In this document: one piece after another, positions 17,098 to 26,038 of the stretch | How positions within the stretch are numbered: position 1 is the first letter of the stretch | How the letters are laid out: each line of letters starts with the position of its first letter | Origin: Chryseobacterium artocarpi | GTDB taxonomy: Bacteria; Bacteroidota; Bacteroidia; Flavobacteriales; Weeksellaceae | Length of the DNA stretch: 64,000 nucleotides | Assembly: GCF_001684975.1 (NCBI RefSeq) | Contig: NZ_MAYH01000001.1 | Coordinates: 310,001-374,000 of the forward strand | Reading direction: 5' to 3' | Program-made: the position numbers and the translations under genes | Notes under the pieces: model-generated | Database searches by the model: none | Told to the model about the DNA's origin: nothing | What the model saw: the letters and a program-made list of their open reading frames with translations, nothing else

Positions 17098-18171
17098 TTA
17101 ATTCAATAGGAATATATCAGCCCCTGCCTTTTCAAAAGCGGTACAGAGGTTAAATGCTTCCTGTCCTTTTGCCTGTGCTGTTCCACCGAGTACAATACTT
17201 TTTAACTTTGCTTCGGAATCCTTGTAGTTCCGTACATTCTGAAAGTAGCCTGTTACCGCATTGTAAGCACCGAACAGTGTCCCCTTTGTGGTTTCAAGCT
17301 GTTGCGTGTCGTTCATCATAGCATAGGCAAATGCGTCATCTACCGTATTTTTAAACATGGTAGAAAGTTCGTCCTCTGCACCTTTTTTCAATAGGTTATA
17401 GGTCTCCTTATTCGGACACAGGGCAAGTTGTATCAGCTTTCTGACTTCGCTGTCCTTCACGCTGATACCTGCCCATCTGTTGAAAATGCCATCCATCTGT
17501 GCGGTCATGCTGTTGGCTAATCCCATTACTTTATGCGCATCGTTCAGGCGCTGTTTAGCCCCTGCGGTGTGTTTGATCCTTACAACGTTGCTCATATTAC
17601 GCAGTGACGCATTAAGTGTATTTTGACAAACGATACGGATAGGGGTGAAGGCTGCCGTAATACTTCCGCTACCATCGTGTGATGTTGTCAGGAAGATGTA
17701 TTTTTCGATCACATCATCTGAGTTTCCGATACGGATATAATTGGGAAGTTTAGCGGTGATAAAAATACGTTCCCCCTGTCCCAATGCTCCTGCTGTTTCG
17801 TAAAGGATACCGCTTTCACCACCTACAATAGAATCAAAGAATGAAAAGGCGTCTTTATTCTGCACAATGTGGTAGTCTTTGCCCACCACACCCAGTACGG
17901 TATTGTTATCCGTGCGGATATTGGCGAAGTAATCAGGTACTTCGATTTCAGTATCCTGTATGACAATGCCGTCAGAAACCTGTATTATTCCAGATCCTTT
18001 TGTGTATAGTGGTGATTTCTCCACCTCATAGTCAAGTCCTGCGTGTTTGATCGCTTCGGCACTTGTTGGATAATCTTCTACGATCTGCCCCAGACCGTGC
18101 CACGCTTTTTCCTTTACGCTAAAAAATGAGTAGCGTCCTGTACGTTTATTATAATTTAAATTGTGTCCCAT
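17098..18171 (-). CDS. DUF932 (phage/plasmid-like) protein
   Basis: 357 residues. The N-terminus (HNLNYNKRTGRYSFFSVKEK, then AWHGLGQIVEDYPTSAEAIK) and the middle (ITAAFTPIRIVCQNTLNASL) match the phage/plasmid-like DUF932 family, which is typical of plasmids, phages and integrative elements. Its biochemical role is unknown; it is a reliable marker of mobile replicon maintenance regions. It is the second gene of the leftward operon, 33 bp after ssb. Confidence 0.87.
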   Translation of the reverse strand: MGHNLNYNKRTGRYSFFSVKEKAWHGLGQIVEDYPTSAEAIKHAGLDYEVEKSPLYTKGSGIIQVSDGIVIQDTEIEVPDYFANIRTDNNTVLGVVGKDYHIVQNKDAFSFFDSIVGGESGILYETAGALGQGERIFITAKLPNYIRIGNSDDVIEKYIFLTTSHDGSGSITAAFTPIRIVCQNTLNASLRNMSNVVRIKHTAGAKQRLNDAHKVMGLANSMTAQMDGIFNRWAGISVKDSEVRKLIQLALCPNKETYNLLKKGAEDELSTMFKNTVDDAFAYAMMNDTQQLETTKGTLFGAYNAVTGYFQNVRNYKDSEAKLKSIVLGGTAQAKGQEAFNLCTAFEKAGADIFLLN

Positions 18172-18204
18172 GACTTTAATATTTTAAGATTAATTGATTA
18201 GCGA

Positions 18205-18606
18205 TTAAAAAGGGAGGTTGTCATCGTCTCCAACCGTTACAGGTTCCTTACTTGTCTGCGCTGTACTAGCCTGTACCGTTTGTGCTTCTTTCTTGCCAAA
18301 TCTTCCTACAGGATCGATAGCCCATGTATGGAAATTGATTCCCGCTCTAGCTTTTCCGTCTTTGTCTAGCCATGCTCTTACTGAAAGGTCTCCGAACACT
18401 TGAACATATAGCCCTTTGACAAGCCATTCGGCTGCTTTAGCTGTAACCCAGTATGCACAGTCAATGAAGGTTGTGCGTTCCACTCTGTTACCGTCTTTGT
18501 CTCTGTAGTGATCGTTTACTGCGATTGAGAAGTTCACTACCTCTTTACCTGTTGGTGTTGTGCTGACGATTGCGTCTCTTGTCAGCGTTCCTGAAATGTT
18601 AATCAT
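18205..18606 (-). CDS. ssb: Single-stranded DNA-binding protein (element-encoded SSB)
   Basis: 133 residues. The N-terminal OB fold is recognisable (INISGTLTRDAIVSTTPTGK, then EVVNFSIAVNDHY ... FIDCAYW ... GLYVQVFGDLSVRAW), and the chain ends in the acidic tip DDDNLPF that recruits other replication proteins. It is the first gene of the leftward ssb-DUF932-PRTRC operon. Extra ssb genes of this kind are common on plasmids and integrative conjugative elements, where they protect single-stranded transfer intermediates. It is distinct from the essential chromosomal copy, which would lie elsewhere. Confidence 0.92.
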   Translation of the reverse strand: MINISGTLTRDAIVSTTPTGKEVVNFSIAVNDHYRDKDGNRVERTTFIDCAYWVTAKAAEWLVKGLYVQVFGDLSVRAWLDKDGKARAGINFHTWAIDPVGRFGKKEAQTVQASTAQTSKEPVTVGDDDNLPF

Positions 18607-19285
18607 AACTTTTAATTTTAAGGGTTTTACACTCTTGTTAAGTTTGCTTTCCTTTCAGTCCTGCCTGAGCCTCGGCCCCTGATCATTTTTTTAAAAGAAA
18701 AAAACAGAAAAAAAAGAAAGTAAATCGCAACGTAGGACAGGCCGCAAAAGGAAACGGAATAAAAGAAGGCCATGTGCGGCTGCCAGTGTTTATGCCGTAG
18801 TCTTTTGCTGTTGGGTTAAGCGTCCGAAGTACCTTTGCTTTCCTTTTTTGTCTGTTTCTTTGAAAAATTGATCCCAGTCCCCATTGATCCCAAAAGAATT
18901 CTGTGACCATAGATTTCAGACCGTAGGTAATTGAGAGACGCAGTGCTGACCATGCCGCTGCCTGCGTTTTTCAATTTTCTACATTGATGGGTGGGAAGCC
19001 AAAGCTCTTTTACAGCGCTGGCGAAAGAATGGTGGTAAATGTGCTATGGCTTAATGTGTATAGGAAGGAACAACGGATTTTTGAAAGAGATGATCGTCAT
19101 AAAAATTAGATCTAATAACTATTCAGTTTGTAGCGATATTTTCAATATTAAATGAAACTATACCTGTTTAAATCTTGATACAATTTGTGTTAAAATAAAA
19201 ATGAAAATATTTCGGGACAATTAGATAAGTTGATCGTATTCTATATATGTGAAGATTAAAAACTAAATCAAATTATTTCAATTAA
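18607..19285. other. Non-coding region upstream of the ssb operon
   Basis: About 680 bp. It must hold the leftward promoter for ssb and a rightward promoter for the lipoprotein at 19286. The left two-thirds share the higher GC of the ssb-PRTRC block and the right third is AT-rich, so the composition boundary lies near 19.1 kb. An open minus-strand frame at 18683-18910 is not protein-like. No RNA or repeat was identified. Confidence 0.4.
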
Positions 19286-20794
19286 ATGAAAAGAACAATT
19301 ATTATCCTAATGTCAGCTTTCCTTCTGTCATGTGAAAAGCAAAGCTTTAATGAAAATGCTGGTTCTGAAAAACCAACTATCCAAGAATCGGATTTATCGG
19401 TAAAGAACTCCCGGTTATCTTTTAGAAGTGTTTCAGATGTTGACAAATTCTTTAACGACTATAAGAAGTCACCGGCAGCTGCAAAAGCTAAATTAAGATC
19501 TTTGGGTTTTGATAACCAGGCAACAATTCATGTAAAAACAAAAGCTGGTGTAAGTACTACATCTACTGAAACCCCAAGTGAATTAATTACCAAAGAAGAT
19601 CTTATCGAAGATCCGATCATGTCCGAAATTGTAAACCAGGATATGGAAGTCGAAGTTGCCGATATGGTTTATAAAATAACACCCTATGGAACTTTATTTA
19701 CACCTACAGAGAAATATGATGTACTTCAAAAGGTTGTTGAGGATTTTTCAATGGATGAACTGACAATGTATGATGAGATCAATCATAAGGTTTACGAGAA
19801 CCCAACTACCATAACCGGCTATTTTACGCTGGAAGGAGAACAGGTATTTTTATATGATACCTATGAAGTCGTAAAAACGAAAGAGGAGGTTTCCACGAGT
19901 ACAACTCCTCCGATCAATGATATCGTGAAAGTAGCTGCAACATCCAATATAAACAGCCCTGCAATAGGAAGTGGTGAATATTCAAGTCTGCCTGTAATAA
20001 AATATGGTAAACACACCTTCTTGGGAAAAATTTGGAGCGGTATATTCGGCGGTGCCAATAATGAGGTTTATACGGCCAATTTTAGTGATAAAAGAAGGAT
20101 AAAAGTAAGTTTGTACAATAAAAATTATGTCGTACGGAAGGTACTCGGACTTAGTGTTAAAACACAGAAGAAAAACTGGATCGGCTGGTCCGGCACTGCT
20201 GCTGATGAAATCCGACTTGGATGGGATGGAATTTCATTTACAATGGAAGATAAAGTGACACCGGCAAACCCGTGGGACGCACTTCGAAAATCAATTGAGC
20301 CATACAGACCTTCAAAATTTAATTACAGTCCCGATTGGGATCCTACAGTTAGACCAACTCCCATAACATATGAATTTGACCTGTTGCCCAATAGTGTTAC
20401 CCTTGATCTGAGCAGAGGATTTCAACAGGCTACAAAACTGGTTTATGATCAGGCAAGAAGATATTTATATAAGAATGTACCAAAAAATGAAGTTTCAACG
20501 GTCGCTGTCTGGTTGAATAATGAGTTAAAAACACCAGTGGTAATTGCGGGGCCAAATGAGATTTCCGCAACAAAAAAGGAAGAACTTAAAATTGAACTAG
20601 CCAGTTTTACTGATGTTGTTTTTTCTTTCAGTATAGGTCCCGGCGGAAAGGTTAATTGGACAAGAACCGCTATAAACTCCGCTCAGGCAACAAAAAATGC
20701 ATCGAAAATTGTTATGCAATTTGCTTCAATTTATGGTGTAGCGCGTTTTGATTCCAAATGGATGGGCGCAGTTATTGAAAAAAGTGAAAATTAA
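19286..20794 (+). CDS. Large putative lipoprotein of unknown function
   Basis: 502 residues. It begins MKRTIIILMSAFLLSCEKQ, a good lipoprotein signal with the Cys at residue 16. A Ser/Thr/Glu-rich N-terminal half with several predicted helices is followed by a region of alternating Trp/Gly strands (KNWIGWSGTAADEIRLGWDG). No enzyme motif is visible. It would be anchored in the cell envelope. The next gene, a small barrel protein, starts 5 bp after it, so they form an operon ending at the terminator at 21398. Confidence 0.75.
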   Translation: MKRTIIILMSAFLLSCEKQSFNENAGSEKPTIQESDLSVKNSRLSFRSVSDVDKFFNDYKKSPAAAKAKLRSLGFDNQATIHVKTKAGVSTTSTETPSELITKEDLIEDPIMSEIVNQDMEVEVADMVYKITPYGTLFTPTEKYDVLQKVVEDFSMDELTMYDEINHKVYENPTTITGYFTLEGEQVFLYDTYEVVKTKEEVSTSTTPPINDIVKVAATSNINSPAIGSGEYSSLPVIKYGKHTFLGKIWSGIFGGANNEVYTANFSDKRRIKVSLYNKNYVVRKVLGLSVKTQKKNWIGWSGTAADEIRLGWDGISFTMEDKVTPANPWDALRKSIEPYRPSKFNYSPDWDPTVRPTPITYEFDLLPNSVTLDLSRGFQQATKLVYDQARRYLYKNVPKNEVSTVAVWLNNELKTPVVIAGPNEISATKKEELKIELASFTDVVFSFSIGPGGKVNWTRTAINSAQATKNASKIVMQFASIYGVARFDSKWMGAVIEKSEN

Positions 20795-20799
20795 AAAAT

Positions 20800-21279
20800 A
20801 TGATGAAAGTTATTATTCTATTTGTGCTAGGACTATTTGTATCTAGCGCGAGTATCGCACAGGGACAGAAATATGCTTTTGTTGAAGCGGGAGGAAGTAG
20901 CATATTTGCAGCCGTAAATTTTGATATGAGATTTAAAAAAGATGCAAGAGAAGGATTAGGTTTTAGGGCAGGTGTAGGCAATACCTTTGGCGTTTTTGAT
21001 AGTGAACTTGTCAAAGATGTTGTTGTTTTTCCAGTGGGGCTCAACTATGTCTATGGAAGCAAGAGGAGTTCAGTGGTTGTCGGTTTTAATACTTCTATAG
21101 TTTTAGTAAAGCATAGAAATGGATCGGAATCTCCAGTTATTATATCTCCCGAAATAGGATATCGTTATCGACCCTATGAGAAAGGAATTGCTTTTCATGC
21201 GAGCTATGTTCCACTGTTCAACACCGCTGATGGTACAATGCCTGTTTGGTTAGGTGTTGGTGTCGGTTATTCATGGTAG
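20800..21279 (+). CDS. Small outer-membrane beta-barrel protein
   Basis: 159 residues with a signal peptide (about 1-20, ending SIAQG) and about eight amphipathic strands, finishing in VWLGVGVGYSW with an aromatic last residue, as expected of an outer-membrane barrel. The length fits an eight-stranded barrel (OmpA/OmpX size). It follows the 502-residue lipoprotein by 5 bp. Together they may form an envelope pair, but no function can be named. Confidence 0.72.
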   Translation: MMKVIILFVLGLFVSSASIAQGQKYAFVEAGGSSIFAAVNFDMRFKKDAREGLGFRAGVGNTFGVFDSELVKDVVVFPVGLNYVYGSKRSSVVVGFNTSIVLVKHRNGSESPVIISPEIGYRYRPYEKGIAFHASYVPLFNTADGTMPVWLGVGVGYSW

Positions 21280-21397
21280 TTATTTTTAAAACTTAATCTT
21301 ACCACACAAAAAAAGCGATATACACCTGTTGTAAACGGCTAAAAAAGTGGCTCTACACTGGATGCTTTCCATAAGATTAGCTATTAAATATGTATAG

Positions 21398-21430
21398 CGC
21401 TCTAAGTTTTTCTACTTAGAGCGTTTTTTT
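21398..21430 (+). terminator. Rho-independent terminator
   Basis: Perfect 10-bp stem CGCTCTAAGT (21398-21407) / ACTTAGAGCG (21414-21423) with a 6-base loop and a run of seven Ts. It ends the lipoprotein-barrel operon. Confidence 0.9.
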
Positions 21431-21460
21431 GTAAATTGATTAAGATGGCTTAAGGTTTCT

Positions 21461-21575
21461 GTGTGAGTGATAGAAGCGGCATCCTTTTGCCCGGCAAAAG
21501 ATATAGCGGATAGCACGGTCGCCCTTTCAAGATAGGGTAAGCAAATGCAGGAAAGGGCGGACACACCGTAATAAA
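21461..21575. repeat. Structured dispersed repeat, copy 1
   Basis: Shares GTGAGT, AGCGGCATCCTTTTGC, GGCAAAA, ATATAGC and GATAGCACG in the same order with the copy at 25061. It contains the hairpin CTTTTGCC/GGCAAAAG (21484-21500) and a longer stem CGCCCTTTC (21520-21528) / GAAAGGGCG (21551-21559). No protein-like frame was seen. It lies just after a terminator, in intergenic DNA. Confidence 0.75.
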
Positions 21576-21685
21576 CTGCTTTGAAATTCTGTATCATCAC
21601 CTGAGTGCCTGCTAAATGACATTGTTGAGGTGAACATTGTTGTAAATATGGAAATGTATTATATTTAAAGATTAATACCAATCTA

Positions 21686-22348
21686 ATGTCACATAAATAT
21701 TTTGATTCACAAAGGATAACGTGGTTAAATAGGCTAAACCCAAATTTCAAACACCAAACAGGGTACGACCATAAAAACGGAGAAAATACATACCTATCAG
21801 TATCTAAGATTTTGTGTTTCCTGTTATTATCCTTAATAAGCTGCAAGAATCCTGTACCAGAGCAGCAATCAATGGAGCAATCTGATACCATTACATTAGC
21901 GGATCTTTATTTTGATGGGATAAAATTGGAGTACCTGCCGAAAGAATTGAAGGGCAGTATCATAAAAGAGGGTTTTTCCAGCAGTGCTTTTGCTCAGGAA
22001 ACCCAAATTGTTTTACAATCACAATATTTTAAATCTTATATCGATCCCAAGGACAATATACACGAGGGGACGGTTACAATTTATGAGGCATCTTCTGCGC
22101 AGGAACTGGTGGACAAGATAGACGCATGCATAGAATTTTCCCAGAAGAAGGGTTATCAGACTGCTTTACGGGCAGGACGGTTTTTTATCACATTCCATTC
22201 CCATACTGATGATTCCGGAGATTTCAGCAATGATAAAAACAGGAGAATATTTGAAGATTTTTATCTGTCAAAAGGTGCTGAAGTTGTCTATCAGTCGGTA
22301 ACAGATGAAGATTATTTTTACAAACGCGAGAATGTTTTAATACATTAA
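21686..22348 (+). CDS. Putative lipoprotein with atypical N-terminus
   Basis: The frame from the first ATG gives 220 residues. A lipoprotein-like hydrophobic segment with a Cys (ILCFLLLSLISCKN) occurs only after about 40 polar residues, which is too long for a normal signal peptide. Either the true start is a rare codon near 21800, or the original 5' end has been replaced by unrelated DNA. The downstream 175 residues are soluble and acidic with no known motif. The neighbouring structured repeat makes a rearrangement upstream plausible. Confidence 0.55.
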   Translation: MSHKYFDSQRITWLNRLNPNFKHQTGYDHKNGENTYLSVSKILCFLLLSLISCKNPVPEQQSMEQSDTITLADLYFDGIKLEYLPKELKGSIIKEGFSSSAFAQETQIVLQSQYFKSYIDPKDNIHEGTVTIYEASSAQELVDKIDACIEFSQKKGYQTALRAGRFFITFHSHTDDSGDFSNDKNRRIFEDFYLSKGAEVVYQSVTDEDYFYKRENVLIH

Positions 22349-22518
22349 TTCTTGTTCCTAGGCTTAATACTATGCTCTTATTCAATTGGAGATTGTAATC
22401 GTTGAGACCATGCGATTCCTAAGCGAATTGATCGCTTTGCATAAACCACAAAAACTACATAAAAATGGGATTATAGTTTCTCAGCATAATGTTCAAATGT
22501 TCAAAATTATCAAATTGA

Positions 22519-22623
22519 ATGATGATTGTCAATTACAGTGATTATTCGGGACAGCGCCACCTCGAAAGCAAGTACAGCATAGAAGGGATGGGACAACAAC
22601 TGATTTTAAAAAAGGTAAAATGA
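22519..22623 (+). CDS. Possible 34-residue small ORF coupled to next gene
   Basis: ATG at 22519 to TGA at 22621-22623, overlapping the next gene's start codon as ATGA. The product (begins MMIVNYSDYSGQRHLESKYS) has no motif. It may be a translation-coupling leader or the tail of a lost gene. Listed because of the exact coupling. Confidence 0.28.
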   Translation: MMIVNYSDYSGQRHLESKYSIEGMGQQLILKKVK

Positions 22624-23210
22624 AAAAAATTATTACAATATGTTTGGCAACAACATATCTTTTCTCTGCCTGCAACAGCAAAACAGAAAAGAAAACAACG
22701 GAAAGCGTTGCAAAAGACAGCATTCCTGCAAAAACAGATAAAGCAATTTCCATTGCCAAAACGGACTTATTGGCAAATCTCCCCGAACGCAATTTCCCGA
22801 TAACAGATAGTACCACGTTTGATAATTTTGAAAAATTCGGGATGCGTGACAATGGTTTTCTGAAAAGGATTAAGTTTGATCCGAGACGTAAGGACGCAGC
22901 CAATTTCAGGGTAAATTACAAAATACCTTTCTCCGAAAACTTTACCTCTGTTGTCGTTACCTATCAGGGCGGTGAAAACGAACTGTTCACAATATTGCTT
23001 ACTGTAGATAAGAACGATAAAATAATTGACAAACTGGAGATTGCCTACGATGAAATTGCGGAATCCGCCTTCGGGAAAACGAGCAAAATAGAGAAAAACA
23101 GAATAGTAGTAACCAATTCAAATTGGATGATTGAAGAAAAGCCAATTTTTAAAGACGAGACTTACGTTTTAGAAGAGAACGGTAAGTTTAAATATAAAGC
23201 TCAATTATAA
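22620..23210 (+). CDS. Putative lipoprotein
   Basis: 196 residues with a clear lipoprotein signal (MKKIITICLATTYLFSACNS, Cys at about 18) followed by a Lys/Thr-rich linker to residue 45. A soluble domain of predicted strands follows (FTSVVVTYQGGENELFTILL, VDKNDKIIDKLEIAY). No enzymatic motif recognised. It is followed after 13 bp by the 205-residue gene, so they are probably co-transcribed. The shape fits small periplasmic or inhibitor-like immunity lipoproteins, but that is speculation. Confidence 0.68.
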   Translation: MKKIITICLATTYLFSACNSKTEKKTTESVAKDSIPAKTDKAISIAKTDLLANLPERNFPITDSTTFDNFEKFGMRDNGFLKRIKFDPRRKDAANFRVNYKIPFSENFTSVVVTYQGGENELFTILLTVDKNDKIIDKLEIAYDEIAESAFGKTSKIEKNRIVVTNSNWMIEEKPIFKDETYVLEENGKFKYKAQL

Positions 23211-23223
23211 ATACAACTAAAAT

Positions 23224-23841
23224 ATGGAAGTAACAATAAACAGATTTTGGAGCATTGAGGATGATGAAGGAATGTCAAGGGCCTCTATTTTAGTAAAAAG
23301 ACCAAGAGTGGATTGGCAGGTTGCATATTTAGTTTTCGATTTTATTTATGCAAACATATTGGCACCTAAAAAATTGATGCAAAGAGGAAATTATGCATTT
23401 ACATTGTATTTTGATACGATAAGAAGTACGCACAAGTATTTTTACAATTCTGTTTATAATACAGATACTGCTAAATTTCACCCTGCTTTTAGGGATAGAA
23501 AATATAAAGGAATAGCAACAAAGGAAATCTCAATCTTTTGTTCCTCAAATACATTTAATGAGCTAATCACACCCATTGAATATGCAAACCTGGTATATGA
23601 TATGTTCGGTTCCTATTTGGTCGAAAGCTCCAAGAAAATAACCAAGTCAGAGCTCGACAGCATTAAACTAAAAATGGACGTTAAAGCAATCAATCAATTT
23701 CCGTTCCCTGCATCCTTTGATGCACAAAAATACAGCGGCGATAGTGGAGGAGTAGAAAAACGAGTAGTGAATTTTGTTGTGGATGAAACATCAGAGGCAT
23801 TTATGTTCAGGGATAAATATCTGGAGCACTATGAATTTTAA
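23224..23841 (+). CDS. Unknown cytoplasmic protein
   Basis: 205 residues, no signal or membrane helix. It opens with strand-rich sequence (MEVTINRFWSIEDDEGMSRA, then SILVKRPRVDWQ) and has several Phe/Tyr-rich helices. No family recognised. It lies 13 bp after a lipoprotein gene, possibly as its partner. Confidence 0.6.
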   Translation: MEVTINRFWSIEDDEGMSRASILVKRPRVDWQVAYLVFDFIYANILAPKKLMQRGNYAFTLYFDTIRSTHKYFYNSVYNTDTAKFHPAFRDRKYKGIATKEISIFCSSNTFNELITPIEYANLVYDMFGSYLVESSKKITKSELDSIKLKMDVKAINQFPFPASFDAQKYSGDSGGVEKRVVNFVVDETSEAFMFRDKYLEHYEF

Positions 23842-23904
23842 TATAAATGCGAAGTATCAGAACCTCTAGTTGACTGGAAACGATTTTATTACCATATTTA
23901 AACC

Positions 23905-24102
23905 ATGAAAATCTATAATGCACATCCTGAAGGAAATGAAATGGCAAGCTTAGAGCCTGCAAGGTATTTTAATCTTGCTATAGAACAAGTGGAGCAGATA
24001 AGTGACAGCTGTATTCAGTTTATTGATAATGTCAGTGCCGGGGGTGAAGCTAGCTTTATTAACCAATTCCGAGAGACTCTGACAATTGAAATTGGGAATT
24101 AG
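23905..24102 (+). CDS. Doubtful small ORF overlapping an opposite-strand ORF
   Basis: 65 residues (starts MKIYNAHPEGNE), amphipathic and acidic, with no known motif. Its last 150 bp lie antisense to the 3' end of the leftward ORF at 23950-24642. Only one of the two can be fully real over this stretch, and I cannot decide which from sequence alone. Confidence 0.3.
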   Translation: MKIYNAHPEGNEMASLEPARYFNLAIEQVEQISDSCIQFIDNVSAGGEASFINQFRETLTIEIGN

Positions 24103-24642
24103 TGAATATGGCTTCATAAAAATCTGTGTTTTTACATCATCGACAGTTGGCGTTGTAATGACAGGAATAGTCGGTATAGTTGTTCTTGTAGAATAGTTAT
24201 AGACGTTGTATTCATGTGACATTACGCTGACATTTGGCGTTAAACAAACAAAATCCCTCCATATCGACCTCAAGTTAGCCTGTGCCTTAGCTTCGATCTC
24301 ATATTTAGAAAATTGCATCTCAACATTGTATCTGTTTACTGTACTAACGTCTTTTAATATGTAAAAGAAACGTAAGCCAGCAGGATAGGCATCGATGCCA
24401 TTATTATTGGACTGAAATAGCACCCGTTTTAACATGTCCAAAAACTTCGGGTTGAGCCTGTACTGTAACGATTGGAAGTCGCTTAGCGAATTACACACTT
24501 CAACAGTGGCGTAGGCTACACTGATCCTAAAGCCAATTTCCATATTATATAACTGAATGGCCTGGTCAGCTTTTTTCTTGGGTGAATTAATACTGTCAAT
24601 TGTCCTTTTTATTAACTGCAAGAGGGTCATTTCCTTTTTCAT
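23950..24642 (-). CDS. Unknown protein, 3' end uncertain
   Basis: 230 residues from MKKEMTLLQLIKR at 24642. A helical N-terminal half is followed by a strand-rich region with a TTIPTIPVITTPTVDD segment. The sequence up to about 24105 looks protein-like. The last 50 residues are antisense to another plausible ORF and may be a read-through extension. It overlaps the upstream leftward ORF by 47 bp. Function unknown. Confidence 0.45.
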   Translation of the reverse strand: MKKEMTLLQLIKRTIDSINSPKKKADQAIQLYNMEIGFRISVAYATVEVCNSLSDFQSLQYRLNPKFLDMLKRVLFQSNNNGIDAYPAGLRFFYILKDVSTVNRYNVEMQFSKYEIEAKAQANLRSIWRDFVCLTPNVSVMSHEYNVYNYSTRTTIPTIPVITTPTVDDVKTQIFMKPYSLIPNFNCQSLSELVNKASFTPGTDIINKLNTAVTYLLHLFYSKIKIPCRL

Positions 24643-24967
24643 CAGTAATATTCTGGTCAATTGACACAATCTTATAGCCATTCTTCTCAAAAGTGTTCAT
24701 AAAGCCGACAAATTCTGCATTATTTTCAGGTGTACATTTTACGCGACTTCTATCGGCGATTTTATGATCGATAATGGTCCGGTTGGTATCCATAAGAAAG
24801 CTCACATAGCCCTTGACGAGATCATCGTTGTTGAGTACCGGTACAATGATACGAATATTTCCTGTACTGTCAAGGAGAGTAGCCTCTGTTAAAAATGGGC
24901 GACCTTTTAACAGTTTATTTACAAGGATACTCTGATCTCCTGTTTTGAGCGAATTTTTTAAGAACAT
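24596..24967 (-). pseudogene. Probable 5'-truncated gene
   Basis: The ORF from ATG 24967 encodes 123 residues with a soluble alpha/beta look (EATLLDSTGNIRIIVPVLNN, DDLVKGYVSFLMDTNRTII). The frame remains open and protein-like for another ~16 codons upstream (YDFLTDNNDVTQSESSRIE) before a stop near 25035, and the structured repeat begins about 25 bp beyond that. No start or signal peptide is present there, so the true 5' end seems to have been removed at or near the repeat. The 123-residue ORF could still be translated. Confidence 0.45.
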
Positions 24968-25060
24968 TTCAATTCTGGATGATTCGCTCTGAGTGACATC
25001 GTTGTTATCTGTTAGGAAATCATACTGACGACAAGATCATATATTTTAAAAGGATCTCAG

Positions 25061-25170
25061 TCTGCGTGAGTAATAGGAGCGGCATCCTTTTGCTTGGCAA
25101 AAAATATAGCAGATAGCACGACCCATCTTAAAAAGGGGGAGCTGGAGGAGATGGGCACGCCCATAATGCA
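25061..25170. repeat. Structured dispersed repeat, copy 2
   Basis: Second copy of the element at 21461, sharing its blocks in order. The first hairpin is TTTTGC/GCAAAA around a TTG loop. The long stem has different bases but still pairs: CCCATCT (25122-25128) / AGATGGG (25149-25155). No coding potential. It sits at the 5' edge of a truncated leftward gene. Confidence 0.75.
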
Positions 25171-25588
25171 AACACATTCTTGGTGAATTGGTTAATGCGT
25201 TATGCTGGACAACCAACGATTTGACATTATAGGAAATTGTAGTTAAATTAGATAGAAATAATTATTTGCCCGATCGGGCATACTTTTCATAATAAAGGTT
25301 AATAATAGGCTAAGCACCCGATTCCCCCAAGTATCGGGTGTTTTAGATGATACCATATGAAGTACTTTTGTGAAATTTTATGAATTTATTAACGTTTCAA
25401 AGAGGAAAAAAACACTTAATTAGCAGTTCGAAATAATTTTTTTTCATCATTTGTGTTTTTTATCTCCGGCCTTGTCCGGGGATTTTGCGTTTAGGACATA
25501 TTAAACTGAATCTTATTGGGGTGTGCATTGTATAAAAAAATAACGTCCGATCTAAAATAAACCAGACATTAATAACTATTACAGGCTG
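25171..25588. other. Non-coding region with palindrome and terminator-like hairpin
   Basis: About 420 bp. It holds the perfect palindrome TGCCCGATCGGGCA (25268-25281) and a hairpin CACCCGAT/ATCGGGTG (25315-25322 and 25333-25340) followed by TTTTA, which reads as a rightward terminator. Both carry the CCCGAT/ATCGGG core. No ORF upstream on the plus strand would need a terminator here, so a gene may have been lost. Confidence 0.5.
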
Positions 25589-26038
25589 CTAATGATCAGA
25601 ACATAAATCCTGAATTTTGGTTTTTAACCATAGGGTCAGATTAGCTTTCTTTTCCTCGTAGGGAATTACATTTTCATCCAGAAACGATGAATAAAAGACA
25701 TTGGGAAAAGTTTCAAAGACACCAAAGCTGTTAGTTCTTATGAATTCCAGATTTTGTTCCTCATGTTTCTTTAATAAATCAAGTATTTCGTTAATCAATG
25801 CATCACTTATTTCGAAACCGAATTCGAGATATGTCCTTGATTTCTGGAATACAACCGGCTTGTTATTATCTGTCCTCAAGATTTTACGTGACCAATTGTA
25901 GCGAAAACGGACTAAAGTACTGCTAACTCCAGTAAGTTCCATATTTGTTTTTGAAGCCATTAAGAAGCTTCCATCCAGTGTATTTTCATAATCGAAATGG
26001 AAGTAAGTGATTGCGTATTCTTCTTTTTTACACTCCAT
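25589..26038 (-). CDS. Unknown protein
   Basis: 149 residues, cytoplasmic, with strand segments around residues 10-50 (YFHFDYENTL, STLVRFRYNWSRKILR) and an amphipathic helix (ALINEILDLLKKHEEQNLEF). No recognised motif. It is isolated: no same-strand neighbour within 500 bp. It is divergent from the nuclease-like gene at 26282. Confidence 0.5.
   Translation of the reverse strand: MECKKEEYAITYFHFDYENTLDGSFLMASKTNMELTGVSSTLVRFRYNWSRKILRTDNNKPVVFQKSRTYLEFGFEISDALINEILDLLKKHEEQNLEFIRTNSFGVFETFPNVFYSSFLDENVIPYEEKKANLTLWLKTKIQDLCSDH

Noticed and set aside
18683..18910. Leftward 75-residue ORF upstream of ssb
   Set aside because: Low-complexity Phe/Lys-rich and not protein-like; likely a chance frame in the GC-richer promoter region.
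21412..21891. Leftward 159-residue ORF over repeat copy 1
   Set aside because: It runs antisense through a terminator, the structured repeat and a lipoprotein gene, and has no signal or domain.
25261..25290. Possible second copy of the mnmE 3' end (att site) at ttatttgcc
   Set aside because: Only about nine bases match, and the rest is the palindrome TGCCCGATCGGGCA. Too short to be an attachment-site duplicate.
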